Shown: one piece after another, positions 22,845-28,166 of the stretch
Position numbering within the stretch: position 1 is the stretch's first letter
How the letters are laid out: each line of letters begins with the position of its first letter
Assembly: GCA_031404155.1 (NCBI GenBank)
Contig: JANNGZ010000160.1
Location: forward strand, 1-28,166
Direction of reading: 5' to 3'
Length of the DNA: 28,166 nucleotides
Origin: JANNGZ01 sp031404155
Lineage (GTDB): Bacteria > Pseudomonadota > Gammaproteobacteria > Burkholderiales > Burkholderiaceae_C
Translations under genes and position numbers: made by a program
Notes under the pieces: generated by a model
Told to the model about the DNA's origin: nothing
The model's input: the letters and a program-made list of their open reading frames with translations, nothing else
The model's database searches: none

Positions 22845-24737
22845 TCACACCCCCGGGATGCGCACGCGCAGCAGCTTCACCGAGTTGACGAACACCAGCA
22901 CGTCGGGCCCCAGGTGGATGATGGCCGCCTCGATGGGGCCGATCCACCCCATCAGCGCGGCGGTGATGCCCAGCACATGCACCACGCCGACGCCGACGAA
23001 CAGGTTCTCCTGCACCGTGCGATAGGCGCGCCGTACGATAGCGCGGGCGCCGGCGATCTTGGCCAGGTCGTCGGTCATCAGCGCGATGTCGGCGGCTTCC
23101 AGCGCGGCCTGCGTGCCGCCGCCGCCCATCGCGATGCCGACATCGGCGCGCGCCAGCGCCGGTGCGTCGTTGACGCCGTCGCCGACCATCGCCACGCGGT
23201 GGCCCTGCGCCTGCAGCTCGGCGATGGCCGCGACCTTGCCCTCGGGCAACAGGTCGGCGCGCACCTCGTCGACGCCCAGGCCGCGTGCCATGGCGGCGGC
23301 GGTGGCGGCGTTGTCGCCGGTGAGCATCACGATGCGCTTGACGCCGCTGGCCTTGAGACCGGCCAGGGCTTCGCGTGCGCCGGGGCGCAGCGTGTCGGCG
23401 ATACCCAGGATGCCGACGAAGCGGCCGTCCACCGCCACGTGCACGGGGTCTGCCCGTCAGACGTCGGCAACTCGGGCACGGTCACGCCGGCTTCCTTCAG
23501 CAGGGCCGGGTTACCCACCAGCACGGCACGGCCTTCGACGGTGGCCTTGACCCCGCGTGCCTGCACGGCCTCGAAGGCCTGCGGCTCGGGTACGTCCAGC
23601 TTCAGCGTGGCGGCATGCGCGACGACGGCGCGCGCCAGCGGGTGCGCCGAGCGGCGGTCGGCCGCGGCGGCCAGGCGCACCATCTCGGCGTCGGTGAAGG
23701 CCTCGTCGTGCACGGTGACCGCCACCACCACCGGCTTGTTGGCGGTCAGCGTGCCGGTCTTGTCGAACACCACCACGTCCACCTTGGCCAGCAGCTCCAG
23801 GTACAGCCCGCCCTTGATGAGGATGCCGTTGCGCGCCGCGCGTGCGATGGCCGCGATCATCACGAGGGGTGTGGCCAGGCCGAGTTCGGCCGGCTAGGTG
23901 AAGATCAACAGCGTGACGACGGTGCGAATGTCGCGCGTCACCAGCCACACGCCGACCAGGAACACCAGCACCACCGGGATCAGCCAGGCCGCCACGCGGT
24001 CGGCCAGCTTCTGCACCGGCGCCTGGTGCGCCTCGGCGTCTTCCACCAGCGAGACGATGCGCGAGAACATCGTGTCGCCGCCGATCTGGTCGGCGCGGAT
24101 GTCGAGCGCGCCGCTGTCCACCACGGTGCCGGCGAACACCGCCGCGCCCATGGCCTTGTCCTTGGGCACGCTCTCGCCGGTGATCGACGCCTCGTTGACC
24201 GAGCCCTGGCCGCCGACGACCTGGCCGTCGACCGGAATCTTCTCGCCGCCGCGCACCAGCACCACGTCGCCGGCGCGCAGCTCGGCCACCGGCACGAGGC
24301 GTTCGCCACTCGCGTCGCGGCGCAGTGCGACCTGCGGCACCGAGCCGATCAGCGCCTTGATCGACGCGCGGGCGCGGTCGGTGTTCAGGTCGGCGATGAA
24401 CTCGGCGATCAGGATGATCACCATCAGCACCGCGCCGGCCACCGTCTCGCCGCCGAGCATCGCCACCAGCGTGGCGATGGTGACGAAGATCTCGGTGCCG
24501 ATCTTGCGCTTGCGCACCAGGTCGAGCAGGCCGGTCTTGACCAGCGGGTACAGGCTGAGCGCCACCGCCGCCCACAGCACTTCGATGGGCACGGCCTGCT
24601 GCCAGTACAGCAGCGCGGCCAAGCCGGTGACGGCGATGCGCGCCACCTCGACCCAGCGCGCGCGTCATCAGCGCCCGCCAGCCAGCGGCTGGCGTGTCGG
24701 GTGGGGCGGTGGGTGCGGCGGCCGAGGTCGGGTTCAT
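22845..24737 (-). pseudogene. P1B-type heavy-metal ATPase, disrupted by two frameshifts and a nonsense codon
   Basis: In three broken pieces this reads as a P-type ATPase of about 630 residues without an N-terminal HMA domain. Seen in order: start ATG 24735-24737; a frame change in the GCGCGCGCG tract at 24656-24664; the actuator ITGESVPKDK; then FT-stop-PAELGLATP, where TAG (23894-23896) replaces the first residue of the membrane metal-site motif (x-P-A); then DKTGTLT, the RSAHPLARA motif and DGQTP. A missing G at about 23445 shifts the frame before VDGRFVGILGI, followed by MVGDGVNDAPAL and the last helices. TAG is one base from TCG (Ser). As read, it cannot make a working pump. It lies 30 bases after the intended stop of the outer-membrane-factor gene. 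Confidence 0.85.
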
Positions 24738-24805
24738 GCGGGCGCTTTCGTGGTGAGCTGCGGCTGCTCAGTCATTGGCCAGGTCCCAGATCAGATGGGC
24801 GTCGA

Positions 24806-26032
24806 TCAGCAGGCGGTAGGTCCAGCGCAGCGCGTCGGCGCGCGTTCGCCGGCCGCGCGCAGCGCTTCCAGCGACTGGCGGCGCACCAGCAGCAGCGATT
24901 GCAGGTCGCCTTCGCCCAGGGTGTAGGCGCGCTGCGTCAGGCGGGCGCTTTCGCGCGCGGCGGCGGCGCCGCTTTCCGCAATTCGCCAGCGCTGCACGCC
25001 GCCCACGGCATCGGCATGCGTTTCGGCGATCTCGATCTCCAGGCCCTGGCGAACGCGCTCCAGCGCCGCGCGCGCCACGTCGGCCTCTTGCAGGCTTTGC
25101 TGCAGGCGCCGGTCACGCGCCGCACCGCCGAACGGGATGCTGAGGCTGACGCCCACCACGCGTTCGTTGCGGAACGCCTCGTTCGAGGTGAACACGCCCA
25201 TGGTCGGGTCGGGCATCTGGTCAGCGCGGCTGCGTTGCGCACCGAGCTCGGCCCTGCGCACCTGGCCCTCGGCGATCTTCAGCGGGTCGGCCTCGGCCAC
25301 GATGCGTTCACGCCATGCCGACTGCGGCCACATCGGCTCGGCCGGGTCGGCCAGCGGCACCGGCGCCTGCAGCGCCGGCGCGGCGCCGGGAAAGCGCAGC
25401 GCAAGCTTCGCACGCGCCTTGGCGAGCGTGCTGTCGGCCTGGCTGGCCTGGCGCCGCACCTCGGCCAGGTCGGCCTGCGCGATGCTGGCGTCCAGCGCCG
25501 AGGCATCGCCGGCGCGCTTGCGCTTGTCCACAGCGGCCAGGTTGGCCTCGGCGAAGGCCAGCTGCTCCTTCCACAGCGCCTGCGCGGCGTCGGCGGCCAG
25601 CCACCCCAGCCACAGGTCGGACAGCGCGCGCGCCGCATCGTGCCGGGCCTCGCCGATGCGGGCGCGGGCTATGGCGATATCGGTCTCTCCGAGTGTGCGG
25701 TCGAGCCCGGCCTTGCCGCCGATGCGGATGGCGCGCTCCACGCCCACCGACCACTCGGTGCTGTTGCCCACGCCACCCACCTGGCGCCTTTGCGTGCTGG
25801 CCTTGGCCGTCCATTCGTGCGGCCCAGCGGCAAGAGCCGCTGCACCGTGGCCCGCCGCTGCCAGTGCCCGCCGCGCCTCGACCACGGCCGGGTCCTGCTC
25901 GATCCAGGCCACCGCCTGCGCGGTAGCCGGCAGGTCTTTCGGCGTGGCCACGTCCTGCGCTGCGGCCGGGCCGCCCGTCAGCAGGCCAGCCATCAGCAGC
26001 GCGGCAGTGCCCGCCATCAAGAATCGCTTCAT
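24806..26032 (-). CDS. TolC/CzcC-like outer-membrane efflux factor, C-terminus frameshifted
   Basis: A 408-residue predicted protein with a signal peptide (MKRFLMAGTAALLMAGLL...AAAQ) and two outer-membrane-efflux repeats with long coiled helices (about 120-200 and 300-395) and an ALRFPG strand between, as in CzcC/CusC-type factors. It would form the outer-membrane channel of the RND pump. The annotated stop is out of register: after the GCGCGCG tract at 24838-24844 the true frame continues as ADALRWTYRLLIDAHLIWDLAND to a TGA at 24768-24770, a normal ending for this family. So the last 23 residues are replaced by about 10 unrelated ones. The rest of the chain is intact and might still work. 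Its ATG overlaps the stop of the 59-residue gene (ATGA). Confidence 0.83.
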   Translation of the reverse strand: MKRFLMAGTAALLMAGLLTGGPAAAQDVATPKDLPATAQAVAWIEQDPAVVEARRALAAAGHGAAALAAGPHEWTAKASTQRRQVGGVGNSTEWSVGVERAIRIGGKAGLDRTLGETDIAIARARIGEARHDAARALSDLWLGWLAADAAQALWKEQLAFAEANLAAVDKRKRAGDASALDASIAQADLAEVRRQASQADSTLAKARAKLALRFPGAAPALQAPVPLADPAEPMWPQSAWRERIVAEADPLKIAEGQVRRAELGAQRSRADQMPDPTMGVFTSNEAFRNERVVGVSLSIPFGGAARDRRLQQSLQEADVARAALERVRQGLEIEIAETHADAVGGVQRWRIAESGAAAARESARLTQRAYTLGEGDLQSLLLVRRQSLEALRAAGERAPTRCAGPTAC

Positions 26033-26208
26033 GCGAACTCCCCGTCAAAGGCCAGCAGCGTGGCCCAGTAGCGCACGCCAGTGCCGGCGAAGTCGCGTTG
26101 CAGCAACTCGCGCAGCTGCTCCAGCGCATCGGTCGTCAGCAGCACGCCCACCGTCGGTGGGCAAATCAGCGTCAGGCAGTACTTCGTTGCGGTTGGCGAA
26201 TCAGCCAT
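26029..26208 (-). CDS. 59-residue protein between RND pump and outer-membrane factor, unknown function
   Basis: A small cytoplasmic-looking protein (MADSPTATKYCLTL...) with no signal peptide or membrane helix and one cysteine (Cys13). The pattern suggests beta strand KYCLTLIC-PP, helix ALEQLRELLQRDF, strand TLLAFDGEFA, a compact alpha/beta unit. The start is well supported: ATG 26206-26208 has a full AAGGAGGT at 26214-26221, lying inside the last codons of the RND gene. It overlaps both neighbours, so it is translated with the pump. It does not match DUF3240, the small family often found beside RND metal pumps, well enough for me to name it. Confidence 0.7.
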   Translation of the reverse strand: MADSPTATKYCLTLICPPTVGVLLTTDALEQLRELLQRDFAGTGVRYWATLLAFDGEFA

Positions 26209-28166
26209 GGACGACCTCCTTGGGCAATGCACCGCTTTCAATCTCGGCAGCGGGTCGGTCGGTTCGTGGCTGCGCAAAGCGCAGGTACAGGATGGGCAGC
26301 AGGATCAGCGTCAACGCGGTGGCGGTGATCAAGCCGCCGATGACGACGATGGCCAGCGGGCGCTGGATCTCCGAGCCCGGCCCGGTGGAAAACAGCAGCG
26401 GCACCAGGCCAAAAGCCGTGATCGACGCCGTCATCAACACCGGCCGCAATCGCCTTCGTGCACCTTGCGTCACGCTGGTCAGCAGGTCATGCCCCTCGGC
26501 ATGCAACTGGTTGAAGTAGCTCACCAGCACCACACCGTTGAGCACCGCGATGCCCAGCAGCGCGATGAAGCCCACCGAGGCCGGCACCGAAAGGTACTCG
26601 CCCGTGACCCACAGCGCCACGATGCCGCCCACCAGCGCAAACGGGATGTTGCTCAGTACCAGCAGCGCCTGGCGCACCGAGCCGAAGGTGGAGAACAGGA
26701 TCAGGAAGATGAAGCCCAGCGCCAGCGGCACCACCAGCGCCAGCCGCGCTGCTGCACGCTGCTGGTTCTCGAACTGGCCGCCCCAGGTGATGCGGTAACC
26801 GGTCGGCAACTTCACGCCTGCCGCGACCTTGGCCTTGGCTTCATCGACGAAGCCGACCAGGTCGCGTCCGGTCACGTTGGCGATGACCACGCCGTAGCGG
26901 CTGCCCATCTCGCGGTCGATCTTCACCGGGCCGCTTTCGCGCGTCAGCTTGGCCAGGGTCTCCAGCGGAACGCTCTGTCCGTCGGGCGTGGCAATGCGCA
27001 GTGCGGAGAACTCGGCCGGTGACACCCGCACCAGGTCCGGCCCGCGGATGACGATGGGAATGCGCTGGTTGCCGTCGATCACGGTGCCGGCGCGCTGGCC
27101 CTCGATCTGCACGCGCAAGGCGTCCTGAACGTCTTCGATCGACAGCCCGTAGCGGCCGGCAGCCAGGCGGTCCACCACCACGCGCAGGTACTGCACGCCG
27201 TCGTTCTCGACCGTGTAGACGTCCTGGTTGCCCGCGACCGTCTTCATCAGCGTCTCGATCTGCGCCGCCAGTTGGTTCAGCCTGGTGAGGTCCGGGCCGA
27301 AGATCTTGATCGCCAGGTCGCCGCGCACGCCGATGATCATTTCCGACACCCGCATGTTGATCGGCTGCGTGAAGCTGTAGCTGATGCCGGGCATCTGGTC
27401 CAGCACCTCGCGGATGCGGGTGATCAGCGCGTCCTTGCTCGCCATGCTCCACTCGGGGCGCGGCTTGAGGATCAGGAAGGTGTCGGTCTGGTTCAGACCC
27501 ATCGGGTCGAGGCCGATCTCGTCGGAGCCCGCGCGTGCCACCACGCCGGTGATCTCGGGGATGTTCTTCATCAGCGTCTGGTGCACCAGCAGGTCCAGCG
27601 CCGCAGTTTCTTCCAGGCTCACCGAGGGCAGCTTTTCGATGCCGACGATGATGTCGCCCTCATCCATCTCGGGCAGGAAGGTCTTGCCGACCTGGGTGTA
27701 GACACCTGCGGCCAGCACCAGCATCAGGCCGGCGATGACGAACACCAGCTTCTGCCGCTTCAGCGCCCCCGCCAGCACCGGTTCATACAGGCGCAGCAGT
27801 TGGCGTGGCAGCCAGGGCTCGTCATGCGACACCTTCTTCAGCAGGAACGAGGCCAGCACCGGGATGACGGTGAGCGACAGCACGAGCGAGCTTGCCAAGG
27901 CGAACACGATGGTCAGGGCCACCGGAACGAAGTACTTGCCCTCCAGATCCTGCAGTGTCAGCAGCGGCAGGAACACCGTGACGATGATCAGCACACCCGC
28001 CGCCACCGGCACCGCCACCTCACGCACGGCGGCATCACGACGTGCAGCCGCGGCAGCTTGCCGCCGGCGGTGTCGCGGCCCAGGTGCTGCACGATGTTCT
28101 CCACCACGACGATGGCGGCATCCACGAGCATCCCCAGCGCGATCGCCAGGCCACCGAGGCTCATCA
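26201..28166 (-). pseudogene. CusA/CzcA-like RND metal efflux pump, partial at window edge, frameshifted
   Basis: The C-terminal two thirds of a heavy-metal RND pump; the N-terminus lies beyond 28166. The first visible residues, SLGGLAIALGMLVDAAIVVVEN, are transmembrane helix 4, lacking the DFG of CzcA-type pumps and closer to CusA-like members. At about 28036 a missing base (GTCGTG-ATG, expected GTCGTGGATG) shifts the frame; the pump then continues from AAVREVAVPVAAG to the stop at 26201-26203. Later blocks include FLPEMDEGD, QPINMRVSEMIIGVRGD (porter domain), WGGQFENQQRA, and the final helices ending LYLRFAQP. It would drive cytoplasmic/periplasmic metal cation export with the downstream outer-membrane factor. 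If the shift is a sequencing error the pump is intact. Confidence 0.85.
26214..26221 (-). promoter_or_regulatory. Strong ribosome-binding site for the 59-residue gene
   Basis: On the minus strand AAGGAGGT lies 5 bases before ATG 26208-26206, within the 3' end of the RND gene. Such a full match to the anti-Shine-Dalgarno sequence is rare in this window and decides the start of the small gene. Confidence 0.8.

Noticed and set aside
23375..26071. An 898-codon open frame on the plus strand
   Set aside because: It is antisense to the P-type ATPase and outer-membrane factor, rich in His/Arg/Gly from reverse-read codons, with no recognisable domain.

Overview
The window is high-GC DNA with dense, often overlapping genes. 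It carries a copy of a palindromic repeat (TTCGCCCTGAGC / TTGTCGAAGGG type) that is common in Burkholderiales genomes. Together with the protein families present, this points to a betaproteobacterium, probably a Burkholderiales of the Rubrivivax/Leptothrix/Comamonadaceae kind; genus cannot be fixed from the sequence alone. No rRNA, tRNA, CRISPR array, phage gene or transposase was seen.

Left half (about 1-13.9 kb) looks like intact, ordinary metabolism. It holds an acyl-CoA synthetase, convergent with a DUF924 protein across a strong hairpin, then a fumarylacetoacetate-hydrolase-family enzyme. A minus-strand taurine/sulfonate uptake set (tauA, tauB, tauC) follows, with a SulP anion transporter lacking its STAS domain downstream; an omega-amino-acid:pyruvate-type aminotransferase is divergent from tauA. 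This fits import and transamination of taurine or a similar omega-amino acid, with SulP moving a released or needed anion (inference). Next are an exported caspase-like protein and, divergently, a YtcJ-type amidohydrolase translationally coupled to a CobW/COG0523 metallochaperone-type GTPase.

Middle (13.9-19.2 kb) is a chromate-resistance operon on the plus strand: chrB regulator, chrA transporter (both CHR halves), a two-domain Fe/Mn superoxide dismutase-rhodanese fusion, a frameshifted ATP-grasp-like (Cj0069-like) gene, and an exported metallo-beta-lactamase-fold protein lacking the HxH metal ligands. The genes overlap by a few bases or are about 10 bp apart. Then comes a DUF6064 membrane protein behind a near-consensus FNR/ANR box, convergent with a DMT-family transporter that ends in a 61-residue tail containing 22 histidines and is preceded by a small exported His-containing protein.

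Right end (21.4-28.2 kb) is a minus-strand metal-efflux cluster. In transcription order it reads: a CusA/CzcA-like RND pump (N-terminus outside the window), a 59-residue protein of unknown function, a TolC/CzcC-like outer-membrane factor, a small P1B-type ATPase, and two tandem paralogous lipoproteins. Four genes between 17.2 and 28.1 kb carry six lesions in total: five indels and one nonsense codon. The genes left of 17.2 kb show none. This is either decay of a metal-resistance island or local sequence error; the raw sequence cannot distinguish the two.
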